Positions 1 through 5,350 of a stretch of DNA of 12,536 nt are shown in pieces; the first letter of the stretch is position 1, and each line of letters opens with the position of its first letter. The DNA is from Gemmiger_A avium (GTDB taxonomy: Bacteria; Bacillota; Clostridia; Oscillospirales; Ruminococcaceae), in assembly GCA_019114585.1 (NCBI GenBank), contig DXFE01000036.1:1-12536 (forward strand). Direction: 5' to 3'. The notes under the pieces were generated by a model, which was not told where the DNA came from, did not search any database, and was given only the letters and a program-made list of their open reading frames with translations. Both the position numbers and the translations under genes were made by a program.

Positions 1-2112
1 ACCGCCCGCACCAAAGGGCTGATGGAGAAGTTCAACGCCCTGCTGAAAGAAGAGCGGGCCAAGGGCGGCGTGCTGGACGTGGACACCGAGAACGTGTCCA
101 GCCTGCTCAGCTACGGCCCCGGCTACCTGGACAAGGAGAACGAGCTGATCGTGGGCCTGCAGACCGGCGCGCCGCTGTGCCGGGGGGTGAACCCCTTCGG
201 CGGTATCCGGATGGCCCGGCAGGCCTGTGAAGCCTACGGCTACAAACTGTCCGACAAGATCGAAGAAGAATTCCGCTACCGTACTACCCACAACGACGGG
301 GTGTTCCGCGTGTATAATGAGGAGGCCCGTGCCGCCCGGCACTGCGGCCTGATCACCGGCCTGCCCGACGCCTACGGCCGGGGCCGCATCATCGGTGACT
401 ACCGCCGGGTGGCCCTGTACGGGGTGGACAAGCTGATCGAGGCCAAAAAGGCCGACTACGCCGCCCTGGGCCATCGGGACATGGACGAGGACACCATCCG
501 CCTGCGGGAGGAGGTCTGGCGCCACATCGACTTCCTGGACAAGCTGAAAAAGATGGCCGGGCTCTACGGCTTTGACATCTCCGCCCCTGCCGAAAACGCC
601 CGGCAGGCGGTGCAGTGGACCTACTTCGGCTATCTGGGCGCCATCAAGGAGCAGAACGGCGCAGCCATGAGCCTGGGCCGTGTCAGCACCTTCCTGGACA
701 TCTACTTCCAGCGGGACATGGCGGCCGGTATCCTGGACGAGACCGGCGCCCAGGAACTGATGGATCAGTTCGTGCTCAAGCTGCGGATGGCCCGCCACCT
801 GCGCACCCCTGAATACAACGAGCTGTTCGGCGGCGATCCCATGTGGATCACCGAGGCGGTGGGCGGCATGGGCCAGGATGGCCGCACCCTGGTCACCCGC
901 AACTCCTTCCGGGTACTGAACACCCTGTACAACCTGGGCAGCGCGCCGGAACCCAACCTGACGGTGCTCTGGGCCGCCGCTCTGCCGGAGGGCTTCAAGC
1001 GGTTCTGCGCCCGGGTGTCCTGCCAGACCGACGCCATCCAGTACGAGAACGACGATCTGATGCGTCCCATCTACGGGGACGATTACGCCATTGCCTGCTG
1101 CGTGTCCGCCATGCGGCTGGGCAAGGATATGCAGTTCTTCGGCGCCCGGGCCAACCTGCCCAAGATGCTGCTCATGGCCCTGAACGGCGGCAAGGACGAA
1201 AAGAAGAACCAGCAGGTGGGCCCCGCCACCACCCCCTGGCAGGGCGAGTACCTGGATTACGAGGGTGTCTGCCGCCGCCTGGACTTCTACCGGGAGTGGC
1301 TGGCCGGCGTCTACGCCAACACCATGAACGTGATCCACTACATGCACGACAAATACGCCTACGAGAAGCTGCAGATGGCCCTGCACGACACCGACGTGCA
1401 CCGGTATATGGCTTTCGGCATCGCAGGGCTGAGCGTGCTGGCGGATTCCCTGTCGGCCATCAAATACGCGAAGGTGCGCTGCATCCGGGACGAGGAAACC
1501 GGCCTGATCACCGACTTTGAGGTGGAAGGGGAGTACCCCGCCTATGGCAACGACGACGACCGGGTGGACTCCCTGGCCGCCGAGCAGGCCCGGCTGTTCT
1601 TCGAGGAACTGAAAAAGCATCCTCTCTACCGCAACGCCGAACCCACCCTGTCGGTGCTCACCATCACCTCCAACGTGGTCTACGGCAAAAAGACCGGTTC
1701 CACCCCGGACGGCCGCAAGGCGGGCGAACCCTTTGCTCCCGGCGCCAACCCCATGCACGGCCGGGAAAAGAGCGGCGCGCTGGCCAGCCTGAACTCGGTG
1801 GCCAAGATCCGGTACGACTACTGCAAGGACGGCATCTCCAACACCTTCTCCATCCTGCCCGCCGCCCTGGGCCGCACCGACGCGGACCGGTACGCCAACC
1901 TGGTGCAGCTGCTGAACGGCTACTTTGCCCAGGGGGCCCACCATCTGAATGTAAACGTAATGGACCGCCAGAAGCTGGTGGACGCCTACAACGACCCGGA
2001 CAAGTACCCCAACCTGACCATCCGGGTATCCGGCTACGCGGTGGACTTCCACAAACTCAGCCGGGAACAGCAGCGGGAGGTCATCCAGCGCACCTTCCAC
2101 GAGGCGCTGTGA
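1..2112 (+). CDS. pflB: Pyruvate formate-lyase (formate C-acetyltransferase), 5' partial
   Basis: Glycyl-radical enzyme converting pyruvate and CoA to acetyl-CoA and formate in the anaerobic cytoplasm. The reading frame is open from base 1. The first ATG inside the window (22) is probably not the true start, because the residues before it (TARTKGL) continue the family sequence; by comparison with the E. coli enzyme about 50 N-terminal residues lie outside. The catalytic cysteine pair is seen as IACCVS (Cys codons at 1096 and 1099). The radical-bearing glycine is in RVSGYAVDF near the C-terminus (Gly codon at 2032). The Cys-to-Gly distance (about 311 residues) matches the family, so this is true PFL rather than a diol or glycerol dehydratase. 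Its stop overlaps the start of pflA. No frameshift or missing active-site residue is seen. Confidence is high on function and lower on the exact 5' limit, which is not visible. Confidence 0.97.
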   Translation, partial: TARTKGLMEKFNALLKEERAKGGVLDVDTENVSSLLSYGPGYLDKENELIVGLQTGAPLCRGVNPFGGIRMARQACEAYGYKLSDKIEEEFRYRTTHNDGVFRVYNEEARAARHCGLITGLPDAYGRGRIIGDYRRVALYGVDKLIEAKKADYAALGHRDMDEDTIRLREEVWRHIDFLDKLKKMAGLYGFDISAPAENARQAVQWTYFGYLGAIKEQNGAAMSLGRVSTFLDIYFQRDMAAGILDETGAQELMDQFVLKLRMARHLRTPEYNELFGGDPMWITEAVGGMGQDGRTLVTRNSFRVLNTLYNLGSAPEPNLTVLWAAALPEGFKRFCARVSCQTDAIQYENDDLMRPIYGDDYAIACCVSAMRLGKDMQFFGARANLPKMLLMALNGGKDEKKNQQVGPATTPWQGEYLDYEGVCRRLDFYREWLAGVYANTMNVIHYMHDKYAYEKLQMALHDTDVHRYMAFGIAGLSVLADSLSAIKYAKVRCIRDEETGLITDFEVEGEYPAYGNDDDRVDSLAAEQARLFFEELKKHPLYRNAEPTLSVLTITSNVVYGKKTGSTPDGRKAGEPFAPGANPMHGREKSGALASLNSVAKIRYDYCKDGISNTFSILPAALGRTDADRYANLVQLLNGYFAQGAHHLNVNVMDRQKLVDAYNDPDKYPNLTIRVSGYAVDFHKLSREQQREVIQRTFHEAL

Positions 2113-2837
2113 GCGCCGGGGCGATGACCGGCCGGGTCCACTCCTTCCAGTCGATGGGGGCGGTGGACGGTCCCGGCCTGCGGTATGTGGTGTTTTTCCA
2201 GGGCTGCCCGCTGCGCTGTGCCTACTGCCATAACCCGGATACCTGGGCGTTTTCCGGCGGGCAGCCGGCTACGGTGGAACAGGTGCTGCAAAAGGTGTGC
2301 CGCTGTGCGCCCTATATAAAGGAAAGCGGCGGAGTCACCCTGACCGGGGGCGAGCCCCTGGCCCAGCCGGAATTTGCCGCTGCGCTGCTGGCGGCTCTGC
2401 AGGCGGAGGGCTTCCACACCGCGCTGGATACCTCCTGCGCCGCCCCTCTGGCCGCTGCCCGGGCGGCACTGGAACACACCGACCTGCTGCTGGCGGATCT
2501 GAAATTCTCCACCGAGGAGGACTACCGCCGCTATACCGGCGGCAGCCTGTCCCACACGATGGAGGTGCTGGCCCTGGCCGGGGAGATGGGGGTGCCCGTC
2601 TGGCTGCGGCATGTGGTGGTGCCGGGCCTGACCGACGGGCCGGAACACGCCGCCCGCTTCGCCGCCCTGGCCCGCACCCTGCCCACCCTGCAAAAGGTGG
2701 AACTGCTGCCGTTCCATAAACTGTGCCTGCACAAGTACGAGAATCTGGGCCTGCCGTTCCCGCTGGCGGATGTGCCCGCTGCGTCGGCGGAGCATCTGAC
2801 CCATCTGCGCACCGCGCTGGGAAATCTGGCCGGCTGA
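2109..2837 (+). CDS. pflA: Pyruvate formate-lyase activating enzyme (radical SAM)
   Basis: Installs the glycyl radical on pyruvate formate-lyase by reductive cleavage of S-adenosylmethionine at a [4Fe-4S] cluster. The protein has 242 residues from a GTG start, close to the roughly 246 of E. coli PflA. The cluster motif CxxxCxxC is at Cys33, Cys37 and Cys40, followed by HNPDTW. The N-terminal SMGAVDGPGLRYVVFFQGCPLRC block and the TLTGGEPL block are typical of activases. The GTG lies in a 4-nt overlap with the pflB stop, pointing to translational coupling. An in-frame ATG at 2124 is an alternative start that would remove five residues; neither has a strong Shine-Dalgarno, though GAGG lies just before the GTG. 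It carries only the single activase cluster and no extra ferredoxin-like cluster, as expected for a PFL activase. Confidence 0.96.
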   Translation: MSAGAMTGRVHSFQSMGAVDGPGLRYVVFFQGCPLRCAYCHNPDTWAFSGGQPATVEQVLQKVCRCAPYIKESGGVTLTGGEPLAQPEFAAALLAALQAEGFHTALDTSCAAPLAAARAALEHTDLLLADLKFSTEEDYRRYTGGSLSHTMEVLALAGEMGVPVWLRHVVVPGLTDGPEHAARFAALARTLPTLQKVELLPFHKLCLHKYENLGLPFPLADVPAASAEHLTHLRTALGNLAG

Positions 2838-2844
2838 CAAACCG

Positions 2845-2889
2845 CGACCCGCTTGTTTCCGCCGGTTCCGGCAGGGAAGAAGCGGGTCG
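2845..2889 (+). terminator. Strong stem-loop after pflBA (no U-tract)
   Basis: A perfect 10-bp inverted repeat (CGACCCGCTT at 2845-2854, AAGCGGGTCG at 2880-2889) encloses a second short stem (GCCGG/CCGGC). It begins 8 nt after the pflA stop. Only three T residues follow, so as an intrinsic terminator it is imperfect. It may act instead as a 3'-end stabiliser or with Rho. Confidence 0.55.
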
Positions 2890-2895
2890 TTTGCC

Positions 2896-2915
2896 GCCCA
2901 AAGCGGATTTTGGGC
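2896..2915 (+). terminator. Second stem-loop after pflBA
   Basis: A 7-bp perfect stem, GCCCAAA (2896-2902) and TTTGGGC (2909-2915), with a 6-nt loop. It immediately follows the first pflA hairpin. Like that one it lacks a following U-run. The tandem arrangement suggests a 3' end for the pflBA transcript, but a clear intrinsic terminator is not proven. Confidence 0.35.
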
Positions 2916-2956
2916 CGGATGAACAGCCCAGTTGACAGATTGCCAACCCTTGTTGC

Positions 2957-2985
2957 TTGCCACGAAAACGCCGCCGGGGTATCCT
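2957..2985 (+). promoter_or_regulatory. Predicted sigma-A promoter of the Xre-family gene
   Basis: A -35 box TTGCCA (2957-2962) and a -10 box TATCCT (2980-2985) are separated by 17 nt, giving a transcription start near 2992. A second TTGCCA (2940-2945) and a TTGACA (2932-2937) lie just upstream without good -10 partners. The repeated TTGCCA could be incidental or part of an operator. Confidence 0.5.
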
Positions 2986-2999
2986 GTGAACCAGACAGA

Positions 3000-3013
3000 G
3001 CCGCTGCGGCGGC
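3000..3013 (+). promoter_or_regulatory. 5' leader hairpin before the Xre gene
   Basis: Stem GCCGC/GCGGC with a TGCG tetraloop, starting about 8 nt after the predicted transcription start and ending 7 nt before the AAGGAGAG ribosome binding site. It is one of seven similar leader hairpins in the window. Confidence 0.4.
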
Positions 3014-3032
3014 AGAAAAAGGAGAGAACAAA

Positions 3033-3419
3033 ATGCTGTTTTGTGAAAAACTCATTCGGCTGCGCAAGCAGAAAGGATTGTCCCAGGAGGAACTGGGGCT
3101 AGAGCTGGGGGTATCCCGGCAGACGGTATCCAAGTGGGAGGCGGGCCAGTCCTACCCGGATTTTCAGAAGCTGGTGCTGCTGGGGGATTACTTTCAGCTT
3201 TCGCTGGATGAACTGGTGCGGGATGTGGATCTGCAGGCGGTGCGCAACGACAGCCAGACCATTCAAAAGGTGGACGCCCTGCTGCAGAAAAGCGAAAAGG
3301 CCGAGGAGCTGCTGCGCCTTGCCTGGCGGTGGCTGTGCCTGTTTGGCTGGGCGATCATCGGCATATCGGCTCTCGCGCTGGTGCTGGGGCTGCTTCTGCG
3401 GTATGCCAAAATCCTCTGA
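3033..3419 (+). CDS. Xre-family transcriptional regulator with C-terminal membrane segment
   Basis: A 128-residue protein. Residues about 6-60 form a Cro/C1-type helix-turn-helix (LRKQKGLSQEELGLELGVSR, then TVSKWEAGQSYPD), the standard HTH_3 layout. Residues about 65-98 are a polar, charged linker, and residues about 99-121 are strongly hydrophobic (WLCLFGWAIIGISALALVLGL), consistent with one tail-anchor membrane helix. The start ATG at 3033 is chosen because AAGGAGAG lies 6 to 7 nt upstream; the frame extends further 5' but without a ribosome site. This DNA-binding plus single-helix plan is common among small Firmicute regulators and implies a membrane-tethered repressor or a sensor of membrane or transport state. 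Its target is unknown; the neighbours are the pfl operon upstream and an anion permease downstream. Family is sure, function unknown. Confidence 0.88.
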   Translation: MLFCEKLIRLRKQKGLSQEELGLELGVSRQTVSKWEAGQSYPDFQKLVLLGDYFQLSLDELVRDVDLQAVRNDSQTIQKVDALLQKSEKAEELLRLAWRWLCLFGWAIIGISALALVLGLLLRYAKIL

Positions 3420-3455
3420 AAATGCGATTTTTTGCCGCTGGTTTGCGCAAAAACC

Positions 3456-3484
3456 TTTCTTTTCCCGGACAAATGTGCTATGCT
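3456..3484 (+). promoter_or_regulatory. Predicted extended -10 promoter of the permease gene
   Basis: TGC directly precedes TATGCT (3479-3484), forming an extended -10 element. The -35 region at 17 nt spacing (TTTCTT, 3456-3461) is weak. The transcription start would be near 3491, which places the following hairpins inside the leader. Confidence 0.45.
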
Positions 3485-3491
3485 AACAAAC

Positions 3492-3545
3492 GCCGGAAAA
3501 CCGGCTGTAGAAAAACGCCCGCCGGCAGGACCACCGGCGGGTTTT
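3492..3545 (+). promoter_or_regulatory. Leader with terminator-like hairpin upstream of the permease (possible attenuator)
   Basis: Two stems are visible. Stem 1 is GCCGG-AAAA-CCGGC (3492-3505). Stem 2 is CCCGCCGG (3518-3525) with CCGGCGGG (3534-3541), followed by TTTT (3542-3545). The second arm of stem 1 (CCGGC) can also pair with GCCGG inside stem 2 (3521-3525), so a mutually exclusive fold is possible. There is too little room between the hairpin and the permease start for another promoter, so transcripts must read through it. It could instead be the terminator of the Xre gene, or a plain 5' stabilising hairpin. Confidence 0.4.
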
Positions 3546-3573
3546 GTGCGGAAAAAAGAGGAGTGTGCGGCAG

Positions 3574-4692
3574 ATGGCGGCAAAGGTGTGGGGATGGATG
3601 AAAAAGGAGGCGGTGCTCTGCATCGCCTTTGTGTGCGCGGCGGTAAGCGCGTTCTGGGTGCCGCCCACCGCAGCCTGGCTGGGATATATCGACTGGAACG
3701 TGCTTATGCAGCTGTTCTGCCTGATGGCGGTGGTGGCCGGGCTGCAGGCCAGCGGCCTGTTTGACTGGATGGGCCGCCGCCTGCTGGCGGGCCGCAAAAG
3801 CTTCCGGCTGCTCTGCGGGGTGCTGGTGCTGCTGCCTTTCTTCAGTTCCATGCTCATCACCAACGACGTGGCGCTGCTTACCTTTGTGCCCTTTGCGGTG
3901 CTGCTGCTGGGGCTTTGTGGCCGGGCCGAACAGGCCCCGCTGGTGGTGGTGCTGCAGACCGCGGCGGCCAACCTGGGCAGCATGGCGCTGCCCATGGGCA
4001 ACCCCCAGAACCTGTATCTGTACAGCCGGTACGGGTTTTCTTTTGGCGAGTTCCTGGCGCTGGTAGGCCCCTTTGCGGCGGTAAGCCTGGTGGGCGTTCT
4101 GCTGCCCTGCCTGCTGCTGCCCAACCAGTCGGTACAGGTGCGGATGGACAGCCCCGCCCCGGCCCCTGCGGCCCGCAGCCTGGCATTGTTCGGCACGCTG
4201 TTTGTGCTCTGCCTGCTGTCGGTGCTGCATGTTCTGCCGGTGCCGGTGGTGTTCGTGGTAACCCTGGCAGCCCTGCTGCTGCTCTCCCGCGGCACCCTGC
4301 GCACGGTGGACTACAGCCTGCTGGCCACCTTTGTCTGCTTCTTTATCTTCTCGGGCAATCTGGGGGCCATTCCCGCGGTGCGCGGCCTGCTGGAGGCCAT
4401 GCTGGCCCGCAGCACCCTGTTCACCGCCGCCGCGGCCAGCCAGCTGATCAGCAACGTGCCCGCTGCGGTGCTGCTGTCCGGTTTCACCAATGACGGCGCA
4501 GGCCTGCTGCTGGGCACCGATCTGGGCGGTCTGGGTACCCCGGTGGCCTCGCTGGCCAGCCTGATCTCGCTGAAACTGTACGCCCGCAGCCCCAACGCCC
4601 GGATGGGCCGGTTCCTGGGCTGGTTTGCCGCTGTCAACCTGGCGGGCCTGGTGGTGCTGCTGGCCATGGCCTGGGCCATGGGCCTGGCGTAA
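3574..4692 (+). CDS. SLC13/ArsB-NhaD-type anion permease
   Basis: A 372-residue integral membrane protein with about 10 hydrophobic segments, of the ion-transporter superfamily that includes CitMHS, ArsB and the SLC13 dicarboxylate carriers. Two pseudo-symmetric signature regions are visible: SSMLITNDVALL (about 91-102) and SQLISNVPAAVLL (about 289-301). These resemble the re-entrant substrate and sodium-binding loops of the family. A GNPQNLY motif lies at about 142-148. The Pro/Ala-rich stretch near 190-200 looks like the central loop between the two halves. The ATG at 3574 is chosen because AAGAGGAG lies about 10 nt upstream; a TTG further 5' overlaps the leader hairpin. The substrate cannot be read from sequence (citrate, another carboxylate, or arsenite are possible). 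No arsR or arsC is nearby, which argues against an arsenic role. The gene ends at a strong terminator. Confidence 0.85.
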   Translation: MAAKVWGWMKKEAVLCIAFVCAAVSAFWVPPTAAWLGYIDWNVLMQLFCLMAVVAGLQASGLFDWMGRRLLAGRKSFRLLCGVLVLLPFFSSMLITNDVALLTFVPFAVLLLGLCGRAEQAPLVVVLQTAAANLGSMALPMGNPQNLYLYSRYGFSFGEFLALVGPFAAVSLVGVLLPCLLLPNQSVQVRMDSPAPAPAARSLALFGTLFVLCLLSVLHVLPVPVVFVVTLAALLLLSRGTLRTVDYSLLATFVCFFIFSGNLGAIPAVRGLLEAMLARSTLFTAAAASQLISNVPAAVLLSGFTNDGAGLLLGTDLGGLGTPVASLASLISLKLYARSPNARMGRFLGWFAAVNLAGLVVLLAMAWAMGLA

Positions 4693-4710
4693 CGACAAAA
4701 GCAACAAATC

Positions 4711-4746
4711 AAAAGCGCGTGCCCTCTGTACAGGGCACGCGCTTTT
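4711..4746. terminator. Bidirectional intrinsic terminator (permease / yerC)
   Basis: A perfect 15-bp inverted repeat, AAAAGCGCGTGCCCT and AGGGCACGCGCTTTT, with a 6-nt loop (4726-4731). The A-run on one arm and T-run on the other let it work on both strands. It lies between the converging 3' ends of the permease and the YerC-like gene. Confidence 0.9.
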
Positions 4747-4769
4747 AATTGGCAGCATACTTTCTGAAT

Positions 4770-5066
4770 TTAGCGAGTCGAAGTTTTACTGCGCTCTAAA
4801 ATTTCCGATACGGCGCCGGTGCCCCCCTGCAGCATGCGGTTCACACGGCTGATGGTGGCGCTGGAAGCGCCGGTGCGTTCCAGAATGTCGGTGTACACCT
4901 TGCCCTCGGTAAGCAGGGCAGCTACCTGGTAGCGCTGCTCCATGGAGCTCAGTTCCGCGGCGCTGCAGATGTCGTCAAAAAAGCGGCGGCACTCGTCCTC
5001 GTCTTTCAGCAGCAGGATCGCCCGGTAAAATTCCATGTTGCGCTCAGCGGCGATTTTTTTTGGCAT
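4770..5066 (-). CDS. YerC/YecD-family TrpR-like DNA-binding protein
   Basis: A 98-residue, all-helical protein matching the YerC/YecD branch of the Trp-repressor superfamily, found mainly in Firmicutes. The N-terminal half carries the family signature (YRAILLLKDEDECRRFFDDICSAAELSSMEQRYQVA). The helix-turn-helix follows in LLTEGKVYTDILERTGASSATISRVNRML. The ATG at 5066 is chosen because AAGGAGA lies 6 nt upstream on the minus strand; a longer frame upstream lacks a ribosome site. The protein is normally a dimer that binds operator DNA. There is no sign that it senses tryptophan, and no trp genes are near. It is transcribed divergently from the EF-G-like gene and may act on that shared intergenic region, but this is inference. 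Family is confident, target unknown. Confidence 0.9.
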   Translation of the reverse strand: MPKKIAAERNMEFYRAILLLKDEDECRRFFDDICSAAELSSMEQRYQVAALLTEGKVYTDILERTGASSATISRVNRMLQGGTGAVSEILERSKTSTR

Positions 5067-5083
5067 AGCCTTTCTCCTTTTTG

Positions 5084-5104
5084 GCGCGGCACACACGGCC
5101 GCGC
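5084..5104 (-). promoter_or_regulatory. 5' leader hairpin of the yerC-like gene
   Basis: On the minus strand, GCGCGGC and GCCGCGC form a perfect 7-bp stem with a 7-nt loop. It starts about 8 nt from the predicted transcription start and ends a few nt before AAGGAGA (5073-5079). Confidence 0.45.
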
Positions 5105-5118
5105 ATTTTCTCTTATAT

Positions 5119-5147
5119 ATTGTACCACCTTTTGCTGCACTCTACAA
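5119..5147 (-). promoter_or_regulatory. Predicted promoter of the yerC-like gene
   Basis: Read on the minus strand, TTGTAG (5147-5142) and TACAAT (5124-5119) are spaced by 17 nt, with the start of transcription near 5112. The -10 box is good and the -35 box modest. It faces away from the EF-G-like gene's promoter. Confidence 0.55.
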
Positions 5148-5256
5148 TCCTGAATCGACGAAAACTTTGTTGTTTTTTTGTCTGCTTTCGGCACAATGTA
5201 CAAAGCCATACAGGAAATTTTGGATGGGTTTTCGTCCATAGTTACCAGTTTTGTAT

Positions 5257-5284
5257 TTGAATATGAAAAGTATTATGGTAAAAT
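5257..5284 (+). promoter_or_regulatory. Predicted promoter of the EF-G-like gene
   Basis: TTGAAT (5257-5262) and TAAAAT (5279-5284), spacing 16 nt, sit in a markedly A+T-rich stretch. TATTAT at 5271-5276 is an alternative -10. The predicted transcription start is near 5291. Confidence 0.5.
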
Positions 5285-5295
5285 TATTGCATAAG

Positions 5296-5335
5296 CGCTG
5301 CCGCGTTCCGGTCGGGGCAAACTCAGGCGGCAGCG
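5296..5335 (+). promoter_or_regulatory. 5' leader stem-loop before the EF-G-like gene
   Basis: A perfect 9-bp inverted repeat, CGCTGCCGC (5296-5304) and GCGGCAGCG (5327-5335), with a 22-nt loop. It starts about 5 nt from the predicted transcription start. Its 3' arm abuts the ribosome binding site GGGAGAGG (5336-5343), so folding could influence ribosome access. Confidence 0.5.
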
Positions 5336-5350
5336 GGGAGAGGTAACGAC

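Noticed and set aside
2034..2963. Minus-strand frames opposite pflA (309, 203 and 200 codons)
   Set aside because: They overlap the radical-SAM gene on the other strand, show low-complexity arginine, proline and glutamine-rich sequence, and have no ribosome sites.
3574..4692. Arsenite efflux pump (ArsB) as the specific function
   Set aside because: The superfamily fits, but no arsR, arsC or arsA lies nearby and substrate residues cannot be read; only the broad family is called.
3478..4758. A 426-codon minus-strand frame opposite the permease
   Set aside because: It is Gln/His/Arg-rich with no domain, spans the terminator and the permease leader, and is a mirror of the Leu/Ala-rich membrane protein.
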